Assembly: GCA_017476425.1 (NCBI GenBank)
Contig: JAFUZV010000040.1
Span: 1-32,797 of the forward strand
DNA length: 32,797 bases
Source of the DNA: Selenomonadaceae bacterium
GTDB taxonomy: Bacteria > Bacillota > Negativicutes > Selenomonadales > Selenomonadaceae
Direction: 5' to 3'
Made by a program: the position numbers and the translations under genes. Under the pieces are notes generated by a model. That model saw nothing but the letters and a program-made list of their open reading frames with translations. It ran no database searches and had not been told where the DNA came from. Every line of letters begins with the position of its first letter. Position 1 is the stretch's first letter. Positions 15,536 through 23,843 of this stretch are shown here, one piece after another.

Positions 15536-16468
15536 ATGCTTAAGCTCGGAATACAAACACAGCATATTTTAAAAGATGATAATTTAGTTGAAGGCTTTCA
15601 AATGATCCGAAATGCCGGTTTTGATTGCGTTGATTTTAGTCTTCATCAATATCTTTTGAATGTTGATATTTATCAAGGACGCTTGAATAATTTTTTTGAT
15701 CAATCGATCGACGAATTAGAAAAATTTTTTCAACAGCATAAATCGGCAGCGGAAAATGCCGGAATTAAAATTCATCAAATGCATATGCCTTATCCGGTTT
15801 TTGTTGAGATGAGCAAGAATAATGACTACCTTGAAAAAGTTATGGCGGTTAAAAGTCTTCAAATTTGTTCATTTTTGAATTGTAAATATATTGTCATTCA
15901 CGGGATCAAGCTTACTAATTTTATCGGCTCTGAAGAATTAGAATGGCAACAGACAAGATCATTTTTAGAGAAACTTGCTCCATTAGCTAGAGAATTGAAT
16001 ATTATAATGTGTGTTGAGAATCTCTATAACAGTACTGCAAAACATTTGACTGAAGGTCCTTGTTGTAATGCAAAAAAAATGATCGAACGAATCGATCAAT
16101 TCAATGATAAATTCAAGGCAGAAGTTTTAGGATTTTGTTTTGATACCGGTCACGCTAATCTTCTTGGCTTAGACTTTGAAAAATTTATTACGATACTCGG
16201 CGATCGTTTAAAAGTTTTACATATTCACGATAATGACGGCGTTAGAGATTTGCATCAAGTGCCATTTACATTTTCAAAGCACAGAGAAAATCCATCAACA
16301 ACTGATTGGAATGGTTTTATCAACGGCTTGAAAAATATTCATTTCGATAAAGTTTTGAATTTTGAAACGGGATCGGTTATGAATGCTTTTCCGCAAGAAC
16401 TCAAACAAGATGTATTGATCTTTCTTGCTAAGATCGGAAAATATTTCGCTAACAAATTAAAAGCATAA
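15536..16468 (+). CDS. Sugar phosphate isomerase/epimerase family TIM barrel
   Basis: The product (310 residues from ATG 15536, GAGGTGA just upstream) is an AP-endonuclease-2-like TIM barrel. Metal-ligand positions are visible in IMCVENLYNS (Glu), GFCFDTGHANLLG (Asp, His), VLHIHDNDG (His, Asp) and the C-terminal LNFETG (Glu). Members isomerise or epimerise sugars or polyols. It follows the heptosyltransferase without a gap, so it may help prepare the sugar donor or a related sugar. The substrate cannot be deduced. It ends at a terminator. Confidence 0.82.
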   Translation: MLKLGIQTQHILKDDNLVEGFQMIRNAGFDCVDFSLHQYLLNVDIYQGRLNNFFDQSIDELEKFFQQHKSAAENAGIKIHQMHMPYPVFVEMSKNNDYLEKVMAVKSLQICSFLNCKYIVIHGIKLTNFIGSEELEWQQTRSFLEKLAPLARELNIIMCVENLYNSTAKHLTEGPCCNAKKMIERIDQFNDKFKAEVLGFCFDTGHANLLGLDFEKFITILGDRLKVLHIHDNDGVRDLHQVPFTFSKHRENPSTTDWNGFINGLKNIHFDKVLNFETGSVMNAFPQELKQDVLIFLAKIGKYFANKLKA

Positions 16469-16478
16469 AATAAAAAAC

Positions 16479-16515
16479 GTCCTGAACTTAAAAATTAGTT
16501 CAAGACATTTTTTTT
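16479..16515. terminator. Bidirectional terminator between isomerase and gdhA genes
   Basis: GTCCTGAACT (16479-16488) pairs with AGTTCAAGAC (16497-16506) with one mismatch. T-runs flank it on both strands, serving the two convergent genes. Confidence 0.8.
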
Positions 16516-16520
16516 ATTTT

Positions 16521-16555
16521 TAATTCCACATTCTGAATTTCTAATTCTGAATTAA
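16521..16555. repeat. Dispersed ATTCTGAATT-type repeat
   Basis: TTAATTCC, ACATTCTGAATT, TCTAATTCTGAATT units of the same family as 9101-9144, placed between the terminator and the gdhA stop codon. Confidence 0.6.
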
Positions 16556-17901
16556 ACTAAACCTTGTGCCATCATAGCATTAGCAACTTTGATGAATGCT
16601 GAAATATTTGCACCCATAACAAGATTGTCAGGATCGCCATATTTTTCAGCACAAGCCTTAGCATTTTTATAAATGTTCGTCATAATTCCTTCAAGTTTCT
16701 TGTCGACTTCTTCAAATGTCCAGCTAAGACGCATTGAATTTTGAGACATTTCAAGAGCAGAAGTAGCAACACCGCCGGCATTAGCAGCTTTCGCCGGGCC
16801 GAACATAATTTTACTCTTTTGATAATGATCGATAGCCTCAAGAGTTGAAGGCATATTTGCACCTTCAGCGATTAATTTAACGCCGTTGTTGACAAGAATT
16901 TTTGCAGATTCAAGATCAATTTCACTTTGAGTTGCACAAGGAAGAGCAATATCACATTTAACAGTCCAAACGCCTTTGCAACCTTCGTGATATTCAGCAC
17001 TCGGAACTCTTGCAGCATATTCTTTAATACGTCCACGTTCAACTTCTTTGATCTGTTTTACAACGTCAAGATTAATTCCATTCGGATCGTAAACATAACC
17101 ATTTGAGTCAGAACAAGTAACAACTTTTGCGCCGAACTCTTGAGCTTTTTGAATTGCATAAATAGCAACATTACCTGCGCCGCTGACGACTACAGTTTTA
17201 CCTTGCAATGAATCACCTTTATCAGCAAGCATATTTTTAACAAAGTAAAGAAGTCCATAGCCGGTTGCTTCAGTTCTTGTAAGTGATCCGCCATATGTTA
17301 AACCTTTACCAGTCAAAACAGCATCATCATAAGCATCACGAATGCGCTTATACTGACCATAAAGAAAACCGATCTCACGACCGCCAACACCAATATCACC
17401 GGCAGGAACATCAGTATGTGGACCAATGTGTCTATAAAGTTCCGTCATAAAGCTCTGGCAAAATCTCATAACTTCATTATCAGATTTACCTTTTGGATCA
17501 AAATCACTGCCGCCTTTACCGCCACCGATCGGAAGTCCTGTTAATGAATTTTTGAAAACTTGTTCAAAAGCCAAAAACTTTAAAATGCTGAGATTAACAC
17601 TCGGATGAAAACGCAAGCCGCCTTTATAAGGACCAATCGCACTATTCATTTGTACACGATAGCCGCGATTAATTTGAATTTCACCTTTATCATCTTGCCA
17701 AGGTACACGGAAAGTTACAACGCGTTCAGGTTCAACCATTCTTTCAAGCAATTTAACTTCTTTATATTTAGGATTGCTTTCAAGCACAGGAACGATCGTA
17801 GTCAAAACTTCCTTAACTGTGTTTTGAAATTCTACTTGATCAGGATCACGACGTTTGACGAGTTCCAAAACGTCATTAACGTATTGTTTCATATCGGACA
17901 A
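16552..17901 (-). CDS. gdhA: Glutamate dehydrogenase (NADP-type, GdhA)
   Basis: The 449-residue product interconverts glutamate with 2-oxoglutarate and ammonia. It shows the family segments GGLRFHPSVNLSILKFLAFEQ, the catalytic-lysine region LPIGGGKGGSDFDPKGKSD, PAGDIGVGGREIGFLYGQYK and the Rossmann motif VSGAGNVAIYAIQKA. The length and the SDNEVMRFCQSFM segment match the hexameric 450-residue NADP-dependent type. AAGGAG lies eight bases before TTG 17901, which I prefer to the TTG at 17910 (no spacing) and ATG 17892 (17 bases away). It is transcribed alone and converges on the preceding operon. Confidence 0.93.
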   Translation of the reverse strand: MSDMKQYVNDVLELVKRRDPDQVEFQNTVKEVLTTIVPVLESNPKYKEVKLLERMVEPERVVTFRVPWQDDKGEIQINRGYRVQMNSAIGPYKGGLRFHPSVNLSILKFLAFEQVFKNSLTGLPIGGGKGGSDFDPKGKSDNEVMRFCQSFMTELYRHIGPHTDVPAGDIGVGGREIGFLYGQYKRIRDAYDDAVLTGKGLTYGGSLTRTEATGYGLLYFVKNMLADKGDSLQGKTVVVSGAGNVAIYAIQKAQEFGAKVVTCSDSNGYVYDPNGINLDVVKQIKEVERGRIKEYAARVPSAEYHEGCKGVWTVKCDIALPCATQSEIDLESAKILVNNGVKLIAEGANMPSTLEAIDHYQKSKIMFGPAKAANAGGVATSALEMSQNSMRLSWTFEEVDKKLEGIMTNIYKNAKACAEKYGDPDNLVMGANISAFIKVANAMMAQGLV

Positions 17902-17933
17902 AATTAACAACTCCTTAAAACTATATAAAATTT

Positions 17934-17959
17934 ATTATATCTAGCTTTCGTAAGTTCAA
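17934..17959 (-). promoter_or_regulatory. Possible gdhA promoter
   Basis: On the minus strand TATAAT (17939-17934) is preceded by TTGAAC (17959-17954) at a short 14-bp spacing. A second TATAAT-like box lies further upstream near 17963-17968. Either could drive gdhA. Confidence 0.35.
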
Positions 17960-18021
17960 AATTATTATAGATCAATATAAAATTTTTGTATAGAATCACA
18001 AAGCAAAAATACTGTATACAT

Positions 18022-18436
18022 TTAAATATTATTCTGAAATTTTGCAAAGGTGGTATCGCTGACTGAGGTCGTCGTGCCGTCGAGGTGATACGTTATTGTT
18101 GAGGTCGTGGCAGTTGCGCCATTCATTGCCGTTACATCTACTGCTACACACGTTACACTCACGCTTACTGCGCCCAAGTTGATCGTATTTTGCAACGTCT
18201 GATATTATATGCGCCTTCGGTATACATATTATCTACGTCGACTACTTCGCCGCTCGTTCCATAGACGATTGTTGCACCCTGATCCGTTTCGAAATATGCT
18301 CCAGCCGAAGTACTAAACGTCATTGCAGCAAAGAAAGCGTCGAGTTTAGTATCATTAGTGCTGGTGGTGTCTTTATCCCATAAAGTACCGTCTGCAGTTT
18401 GCAAAGTTAGAATAATTATTTTTTGTCTTCTTTCAT
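18022..18436 (-). pseudogene. Decayed gene for a Thr/Ser-rich protein
   Basis: Minus-strand coding can be followed only with frame changes. A start with a TAGGAG site (ATG at 18436-18434) reads MKEDKK then stops. One frame over, LTLQTADGTLWDKDTTSTND and TFSTSAGAYFETDQGATIVYG run to about 18190. A further frame change continues as NTINLGAVSVSVTCVAVD and ATATTSTITYHLDGTTTSV to the stop at 18022-18024. The composition (Thr, Ser, Ala, Val) and the higher GC content differ from the neighbours and resemble a surface or secreted protein. I do not recognise the family. Two frameshifts in 400 bases make it a pseudogene. Confidence 0.6.
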
Positions 18437-18444
18437 AAAAAAAA

Positions 18445-18480
18445 CTCCTAATGTAGATCTTTCTTCTACATTAAGAGATT
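18445..18480. terminator. Hairpin terminator after the acylphosphatase operon
   Basis: TAATGTAGA (18449-18457) pairs perfectly with TCTACATTA (18465-18473), and T-runs lie on both sides. It ends the minus-strand operon (ireB to acylphosphatase). On the minus strand the left arm also contains the TAGGAG ribosome binding site of the decayed gene. Confidence 0.7.
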
Positions 18481-18523
18481 TTTTTCTAAATATTTTTTGG
18501 TTTGCTATCTAACATTTTAATTA

Positions 18524-18880
18524 TCAATAATGAATTGCGAATTGAGATTCACCATTAACGATCGGAATTTCGGAACTGTCTAAATGACTAACTTTAGCAA
18601 AGCCGTTACCTTTTTTGATATTCTCTTCTAAATTTGTTAATTGTTCCGGCGTGCCTTGAATTTCCATAGTCACCGATCCGTCTGATTCATTTTTAACCCA
18701 GCCTGTAACTTTTGCTTTTTTAGCTTCAGTCTGTACAAAAAATCTGAAACCAACACCTTGAACGCGACCTTGTGCACGAGCCGCTTTTCTGATTTTACCA
18801 GTCATATCCATATCAACACCTTCAATTTCATCATTAACAGTAAACATAGTCCGCCAAAGATTTTTTAAAATGCTAATCAT
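18524..18880 (-). CDS. Acylphosphatase
   Basis: Acylphosphatases hydrolyse carboxyl-phosphate bonds. The signature GRVQGVGFRFFVQ with catalytic Arg46 and GWVKNESDGSV with catalytic Asn64 are present (numbering from 18880). The core is the usual 90 residues. The first 23-25 residues (MISILKNLWRTMFTVNDEIEG) are an extra segment. Two starts compete: ATG 18880 with AGAAGTGA overlapping the end of the U32 gene, or ATG 18811/18805 with GAAGGTG just upstream, which would give a standard-length enzyme. It is the last gene of the operon. Confidence 0.88.
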   Translation of the reverse strand: MISILKNLWRTMFTVNDEIEGVDMDMTGKIRKAARAQGRVQGVGFRFFVQTEAKKAKVTGWVKNESDGSVTMEIQGTPEQLTNLEENIKKGNGFAKVSHLDSSEIPIVNGESQFAIHY

Positions 18881-18886
18881 AATTAA

Positions 18887-20101
18887 TCACTTCTGTTTCA
18901 AAGTTCGGATCAATGACCATTTCTCAACATCTTGCAAAAATTTTATTTTAACGATCTGTTGAGCGTGCGGCGCAGAATTTATAAAATTGCCTTCTTCGTC
19001 AGTCATTTCAGTCAACACTTGAGAAAAATTTTTATCGTGAGGCTGCAAAATTTCAATCTGTTGATCAATTTCCATTTTGCCACGCTGTTCCACTGTTGCA
19101 ATTTTAGTTAGCGGATCAAAATCTTTAACAAGTCCAAGAAATGTTGATGACTGTTTAGCTTTCGACGTATCATAAATTTCAGTGCTGCTGCCGTCACTTT
19201 CAAAAAATCCAGTTGTATAAGGACGATGAGCCACCTTGTCAAGCTCTTCGATCCATTCATTCTTAATTCTTAATTCTGCATTCTGCATTAGATCATCAAT
19301 CGCTTGACGATAAACTTTAACAACACTTGCAACATAATGCACGCTTTTCATTCGTCCTTCAATTTTAAGACTGCTAACGCCGCTTTCAATCACTTTGTCA
19401 AGACAAGGTAATAAACATAAATCTTTTGAGTTCATAACATAAGAACCGCGATCATCTTCACTGACTTCAAAATATTCACCTGGTCGTTTCTCTTCAACTA
19501 AATTATATTTCCAACGACAAGAATGAGTACATTCACCTTGATTGCCGTCACGCCCGGTTAAATAATGCGATAAATAACATCTGCCTGAATAAGAAATGCA
19601 CATTGCGCCGTGAATGAACATTTCTAATTCAATGGCAGAATTTTTTTTGATATTGACGATCTCATCGTGAGTTAATTCTCTTGCAAGGACAACACGACTT
19701 GCACCGAGATTTTTCCACATCTCAACCGTTTTGTAATTCGTGATATTCGCCTGCGTGCTGATATGAATTTCTAAATTCGTCAACTCTTTTGCAAGACTAA
19801 AAACACCTAAGTCAGAGATCAAAACAGCATCAACTCTTATATCATCAAGGAACTTCAAAAAATTTTTCAGCTCTTCAATATCATCATTATGTGCAAATAT
19901 ATTAACGGCAACATAAATTTTTTTATTCATTGAATGAGCAAAGTCGACGGCAATTTTTAATTCATCATCAGTAAAATTACCGCCGAACGCTCTTAAACTA
20001 AAATTTTTTCCACCAACATAAACAGCATCTGCACCATAAATCAAAGCAATTTTCAATTTCTCAAGATTTCCGGCAGGTGCTAATAATTCCGGTTTATTCA
20101 T
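18887..20101 (-). CDS. U32 family peptidase / tRNA hydroxylation protein (TrhP/RlhA-like)
   Basis: The 404-residue protein starts MNKPELLAPAGNLEKLKIAL and carries the U32 signature with cysteines in ISYSGRCYLSHYLTGRDGNQ followed by GECTHSC and later DLCLLPC, which in this family hold an iron-sulfur cluster. U32 members such as TrhP and RlhA hydroxylate RNA bases in place of, or besides, the older collagenase assignment. Its place after mltG matches the yrrN/yrrO position in Bacillus. ATG 20101 is preferred over TTG 20113, which abuts the AAGAAG site. Around residue 275 the variable loop is encoded by dispersed repeat DNA (19255-19290). Confidence 0.88.
   Translation of the reverse strand: MNKPELLAPAGNLEKLKIALIYGADAVYVGGKNFSLRAFGGNFTDDELKIAVDFAHSMNKKIYVAVNIFAHNDDIEELKNFLKFLDDIRVDAVLISDLGVFSLAKELTNLEIHISTQANITNYKTVEMWKNLGASRVVLARELTHDEIVNIKKNSAIELEMFIHGAMCISYSGRCYLSHYLTGRDGNQGECTHSCRWKYNLVEEKRPGEYFEVSEDDRGSYVMNSKDLCLLPCLDKVIESGVSSLKIEGRMKSVHYVASVVKVYRQAIDDLMQNAELRIKNEWIEELDKVAHRPYTTGFFESDGSSTEIYDTSKAKQSSTFLGLVKDFDPLTKIATVEQRGKMEIDQQIEILQPHDKNFSQVLTEMTDEEGNFINSAPHAQQIVKIKFLQDVEKWSLIRTLKQK
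19255..19290. repeat. Dispersed intergenic repeat inside the U32 coding sequence
   Basis: CATTCTTAATTCTTAATTC and CTGCATTCTGCATTA units, the same family found in intergenic gaps, read in frame on the minus strand as MQNAELRIKNE. The frame is kept and the surrounding protein is intact. Confidence 0.8.
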
Positions 20102-20119
20102 AAATAATTTCAACTTCTT

Positions 20120-21262
20120 TTATCGATACTGATTGACAAGCGTCAAATGTTCATCATAAGTATAAGCGTAATGATTATGACCATTTCGATCAGCAACGAA
20201 ATATAAATAATCAGTGTTTGCAGGATTTAACACCGCTTCAATAGCGTCAAGTCCAGGATTAGCGATCGGTCCTGGAGGCAATCCGCCGTGTTGATAAGTA
20301 TTATAAGGCGAATCGATTTGAGTATCTGCTATCGATACATCTTCTTTCGGTGCGTCCATTAAATATTGAAGTGATGCGTCTGTTTGTAAAGGCATTCCGA
20401 CTTTCAAGCGTTTGAAAAAAACTTGTGCAACGATCGGACGATCTTCAGCAAATCTTACTTCTTTTTCAACGATTGATGCTAAAGTTATCAATTCATAGAT
20501 CGAAAGTCCTTCTTCTGCCGCTCGTGATCTCATCGACGAAGTTAATCTGTAGTCGAAGTCTTCAACCATCATCATTAAAATATCTTCAGCCTCAACGGTG
20601 TCTTCAACTTCATAAGTGTCAGGAAATAAAAAACCTTCGCAGTCATAAAAAACATTACTATTCGGCGTAATATAACCATAAGGCGCAAATCGTTCGGCTT
20701 TCCTCAAAAAATCATCTTCATTGACAAGACCATTATTCGCCAGACGTTTTGCAATATCCTTAACAGTAAAACCTTCAGGTATGGTAAATCTTACAATCTC
20801 CGGTGCACCGGCAAGAAGTTTTTTAAATAAATCGTCGTAACTCATACCTGTTGATAAATTGTAATTGCCGACTTTTAATTTATCTTCATAGCCTTCAATC
20901 TTTGCAAGGATTCTAAATTTTAATCCACTTTCTATAATTCCTTCTCGTTCAAGTCTTCTTGCGATCTCACCAGCGTCCATACCTTCTTTGATCTTGAAAT
21001 TAACCTTGCGGACTTCCTTTGAAGATTTTTCAGAGGAATCACTTGCAGTAAAGGCAAAAATTCCAATCACCATAAAAACCAACGCAACAATTAAACCAAC
21101 AGCCTTTTTGATCGTAAATTGACCGCTGATCTTTTCAAAAGTGTTACTAAGTTCACCAGAAAAATTAACATCATTAAATGACGGCAATTTAAATTCCTCC
21201 AAACGCTTTTTGAGGCTATTGATAAAATTATCTTCGTCTTGATTTGGAAATTTCAATTTCAT
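20120..21262 (-). CDS. mltG: MltG-type endolytic murein transglycosylase (YceG)
   Basis: MltG cuts nascent glycan strands and sets their length. The 380-residue product has a cytoplasmic N-terminus of about 53 residues, one membrane helix (VGLIVALVFMVIGIFAF, about 55-71), a LysM-like segment (KIKEGMDAGEIARRLEREGII) and the YceG domain. The catalytic Glu266 lies in LASIVEKEV, and LPPGPIANPGLDAIEA is the family signature. The operon order ireB-ruvX-DUF1292-mltG-U32 is typical of Firmicutes. The long charged N-terminal tail is usual for Gram-positive type MltG. Confidence 0.94.
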   Translation of the reverse strand: MKLKFPNQDEDNFINSLKKRLEEFKLPSFNDVNFSGELSNTFEKISGQFTIKKAVGLIVALVFMVIGIFAFTASDSSEKSSKEVRKVNFKIKEGMDAGEIARRLEREGIIESGLKFRILAKIEGYEDKLKVGNYNLSTGMSYDDLFKKLLAGAPEIVRFTIPEGFTVKDIAKRLANNGLVNEDDFLRKAERFAPYGYITPNSNVFYDCEGFLFPDTYEVEDTVEAEDILMMMVEDFDYRLTSSMRSRAAEEGLSIYELITLASIVEKEVRFAEDRPIVAQVFFKRLKVGMPLQTDASLQYLMDAPKEDVSIADTQIDSPYNTYQHGGLPPGPIANPGLDAIEAVLNPANTDYLYFVADRNGHNHYAYTYDEHLTLVNQYR

Positions 21263-21274
21263 TACGTCAACGCC

Positions 21275-21625
21275 TTATTCTTCATCATCATCAACAAAGA
21301 AATCATTATAAGCCTTCGTCACCATTTCAAATTCTTCGTCTGTCGGCTCAATATATTCTTCTTCGCCGTCTTCATTAGTGACAATTTTTGCAATAATGAC
21401 ATCTTCATCTTCGCAGCCACAATCGCAGCCGTGATCGTGATCTTCATCTTCCGACGGCAAAGCAACAAGCAAAGCAAATTTTTTGTCGTCAATCGGAATG
21501 ATCATTTCTTCTTCATAAAGATAAACATTACCGTCTTCATCTGTCATTTCAACAATAAAATTTCCTTCTTCTTCTTCCATTTGATCAATATCTTTTTCAA
21601 GTTCAGCAGATTTTTTTCTTGACAT
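21275..21625 (-). CDS. DUF1292 family acidic protein
   Basis: The 116-residue, strongly acidic protein has the DUF1292 pattern (VEMTDEDGNVYLYEEEMIIP, then FALLVALP and DVIIAKIVTNEDGEEEYIEPTDEEFEMV). Its function is unknown; it is the yrzB counterpart in the ruvX-mltG operon. An inserted loop HDHGCDCGCEDED is rich in His and Cys and could bind a metal. The ATG follows the ruvX stop directly, and its GAGGTGA site lies within the last ruvX codons, so the two are coupled. Confidence 0.9.
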   Translation of the reverse strand: MSRKKSAELEKDIDQMEEEEGNFIVEMTDEDGNVYLYEEEMIIPIDDKKFALLVALPSEDEDHDHGCDCGCEDEDVIIAKIVTNEDGEEEYIEPTDEEFEMVTKAYNDFFVDDDEE

Positions 21626-22066
21626 TTAATAATCACCTCTAAATTTTAATCCATCTAAAAAGCCTTGCAAAATTTGCACTGCCGCCATTTTGTCGATAAC
21701 TTTTTTGCGCTTTTGACGACTTACATCAGCGGCGATAAGTGCTTTTGTAGCGGCGACGGTTGAAAGTCGTTCATCCCAAAATTTTATTTCAATTTCCGGA
21801 TAAGATTCAGCGATCTTTTCAGCAAAATTTTTAACAATCGTACAGCGATCGCCTTCTGATCCGTCCATATTTTTTGGCAAGCCTATTATTAACGTGTTGA
21901 CTTCATAAGTTTTGATAAATTCACCGAGACTTTTCAGATCATCTTTGATTGATTTTCGGCGGATCGTTTCAAGTCCTTGCGCCGTCAAGCAAAGCAGATC
22001 GCTTAATGCAAGCCCGATTGTTTTATCTCCGACATCAAGCGCAAGATAACGTTTTACTTCTTGCAT
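21626..22066 (-). CDS. ruvX: Putative pre-16S rRNA nuclease (YqgF/RuvX)
   Basis: The 146-residue product has the RNase H-like YqgF fold with acidic residues Asp11 and Asp14 in [16 protein letters not shown], Glu in [11 protein letters not shown] and Asp in [15 protein letters not shown]. It is thought to trim the 5-prime end of 16S rRNA. Its start overlaps the end of ireB by 13 bases and its stop touches the DUF1292 start, so the three are tightly coupled. Confidence 0.95.
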   Translation of the reverse strand: MQEVKRYLALDVGDKTIGLALSDLLCLTAQGLETIRRKSIKDDLKSLGEFIKTYEVNTLIIGLPKNMDGSEGDRCTIVKNFAEKIAESYPEIEIKFWDERLSTVAATKALIAADVSRQKRKKVIDKMAAVQILQGFLDGLKFRGDY

Positions 22067-22305
22067 TCTAAATAAGTCCTCACAAGTTCTTCAAGCAATT
22101 CATCACGTTCAACTTTGCGAATTTTACTGCGTGCATCTAAATGACTTGTAATATAAGCCGGATCGCCGCTTAAAAGATAACCAACAAGTTGATGCACCGG
22201 ATTATAACCTTTTTCAGTCATTGCCTTGTAAGCATTGCGAATAACTTTTTCAGCACGGTTTTCTTCTACGCCAAATTGAAACATCATTGTCTCATCGCTA
22301 ACCAT
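22054..22305 (-). CDS. ireB: IreB family regulatory phosphoprotein (DUF965)
   Basis: The 83-residue protein matches IreB/YrzL throughout ([17 protein letters not shown], then [20 protein letters not shown] and the charged C-terminus). In Enterococcus IreB is phosphorylated by the PASTA kinase IreK on N-terminal threonines and affects cephalosporin resistance. Thr6 in SDETMMF is the likely site here. A GGGGGTGAT site precedes ATG 22305. It heads the ruvX operon. Confidence 0.95.
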   Translation of the reverse strand: MVSDETMMFQFGVEENRAEKVIRNAYKAMTEKGYNPVHQLVGYLLSGDPAYITSHLDARSKIRKVERDELLEELVRTYLECKK

Positions 22306-22321
22306 TAAATCACCCCCGGAA

Positions 22322-22389
22322 TTTAATTCAGAATTAAGAATGTAGAATGCAGAATTAGGAGTTGTGAATTAATTCTACATTCTGCATTC
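22322..22389. repeat. Inverted pair of dispersed ATTCTGCATTCT repeats
   Basis: GAATGTAGAATGCAGAATTA (about 22338-22357) faces TAATTCTACATTCTGCATTC (about 22370-22389). The second is the reverse complement of the first with two mismatches. The hairpin lies between asd and ireB, directly after the asd stop, and might act as a processing or weak termination structure. There is no T-run. Confidence 0.7.
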
Positions 22390-22390
22390 A

Positions 22391-23416
22391 TCATTCTTCA
22401 TTAATAATATATTCAGCGATCTGCAAGGCATTCAATGCTGCGCCTTTTCTGATCTGATCGCCACAAACCCAAAAATTCAATCCGTGTTCAATCGAAAAAT
22501 CTTTCCTGATTCGTCCAACTTCAACATCATCTTTGCCTGAAGTGTTAAGCGGCTGAGGATAAATCATATTACTTGGATCATCACGAACAATCACGCCCGG
22601 AAATTTTTCAAGTGCTGCACGAGCCGCCTCAACACTAACTTCATCTTCAAATTCAACGTTGACTGATTCAGCGTGACTTCTATAAACCGGAACTCTAACG
22701 GTTGTTGCAGTGATCTTCATTGCGTGATCTTCCATAATTTTCTGCGTCTCGTCGATCATTTTCATTTCTTCTTTAGTGTAAAGATTTTCTTTGAAGACAT
22801 CAATTTGCGGCAGAAGATTAAAAGCGATTTGATAATGTTTGTCAAGTGAAGAAACAGGTAAAATTTTTGCCTCGACGGGTTTATTATTGACGATCTCATC
22901 AACTTGATCTGCAAGTTCCTGCATACCTTCACGACCTGCACCGCTGACGGCTTGATAAGTTGAAACAACAACACGTTTGATCTTTGCAATATCATAAAGC
23001 GGCTTGAGAGCCATAACCATAATTATAGTTGAACAGTTCGGATTTGCAATGATACCTTTATGACGAGCGATCGCTTGAGGATTAACTTCAGGCACTACAA
23101 GCGGAACTTCCGGATCCATTCTAAAACTGCTTGAATTATCGATCACGACTGCACCGGCTTTAACAGCAGCCGGCGCAAAAATTTTCGACGCAGAACCACC
23201 GGCAAAGAGTGCAATTTGAATATCTTTGAAAGAATCATTTGTTGTCTCTTCAACTGTGTATTCTTTGCCCATAAAATTAATTTTTTTACCTGCGGAACGT
23301 TTCGACGCAAGCATTTTTAAATTAGCAAATGGAAAATTTCTTTCTTCAATGAGTTTTAAAAATTCTTGTCCGACTGCGCCCGTCACTCCAACGATCGCAA
23401 TATTATATTTGTTCAT
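22391..23416 (-). CDS. asd: Aspartate-semialdehyde dehydrogenase
   Basis: Asd makes aspartate semialdehyde for lysine, diaminopimelate, threonine and methionine synthesis. The 341-residue product shows the NADP-binding IAIVGVTGAVGQEFLKLIEE, the catalytic Cys128 in IANPNCSTIIMV, the AVSGAGREGMQEL loop and the active-site histidine in VPVYRSHAESVNVEF. ATG 23416 with TTGGAGTG upstream is preferred over GTG 23425. It is monocistronic. A TATAAA preceded by TTCAAT at 16 bp near 23470-23500 may be its promoter. Confidence 0.95.
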   Translation of the reverse strand: MNKYNIAIVGVTGAVGQEFLKLIEERNFPFANLKMLASKRSAGKKINFMGKEYTVEETTNDSFKDIQIALFAGGSASKIFAPAAVKAGAVVIDNSSSFRMDPEVPLVVPEVNPQAIARHKGIIANPNCSTIIMVMALKPLYDIAKIKRVVVSTYQAVSGAGREGMQELADQVDEIVNNKPVEAKILPVSSLDKHYQIAFNLLPQIDVFKENLYTKEEMKMIDETQKIMEDHAMKITATTVRVPVYRSHAESVNVEFEDEVSVEAARAALEKFPGVIVRDDPSNMIYPQPLNTSGKDDVEVGRIRKDFSIEHGLNFWVCGDQIRKGAALNALQIAEYIINEE

Positions 23417-23609
23417 TTGAATCACTCCAATGTTGCAAAAAAAATTTAGTTTAAAAATTATTTATACATTATCGCAGATTTTATTGAAAAAAGATTGTAA
23501 ATCGCTATTAATTTGTATAACTCTGCTGGAAGAATCAAAACTATATTTAAGAGCCGCTGAAAGAATTTTATAATCAAAATTAAATTTATTCGATTAATTA
23601 TTCGTTTCG

Positions 23610-23843
23610 TTACTCAACAGCAATATCATTTTGTTTAGCAATATCTTTGATTTTGTCAACCGTGAGCTTTGTAAATTTTGAAATCATTTCGATAGGTTGA
23701 TTAGCCTTAAGCATCTCAATAATAATTTCGGTTTTAGCTTTCAACTCACCACGTTTTTCGCCACGTTTTTCACCACGTTTTTCACCACGTTCTTCACCAC
23801 GTTTTTCGCTATCGTCAAGCCACTCTTTCAAAATCGGACTCAT
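23610..23843 (-). CDS. Possible internal small isoform of Rpn copy 2
   Basis: On the minus strand GGAGG (23855-23851) is followed by seven bases and an in-frame ATG at 23843, codon 204 of the Rpn gene. The 77-residue product would start MSPILKEWLDDSEKRG and hold the GEKR repeat and the C-terminal domain. The site is stronger than the one for the full-length gene, which would favour excess small protein, as expected of an antitoxin. Translation is inferred from the site. Confidence 0.6.
   Translation of the reverse strand: MSPILKEWLDDSEKRGEERGEKRGEKRGEKRGELKAKTEIIIEMLKANQPIEMISKFTKLTVDKIKDIAKQNDIAVE

Noticed and set aside
21239-21622. 127-codon plus-strand frame rich in Phe and Ile
   Set aside because: It is the antisense image of the acidic DUF1292 gene (Asp/Glu codons read as Phe/Ile/Val), not a membrane protein.
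23746-23809. CRISPR-like short repeat array
   Set aside because: Units are 12 bp, contiguous, without spacers and in frame within a coding sequence.
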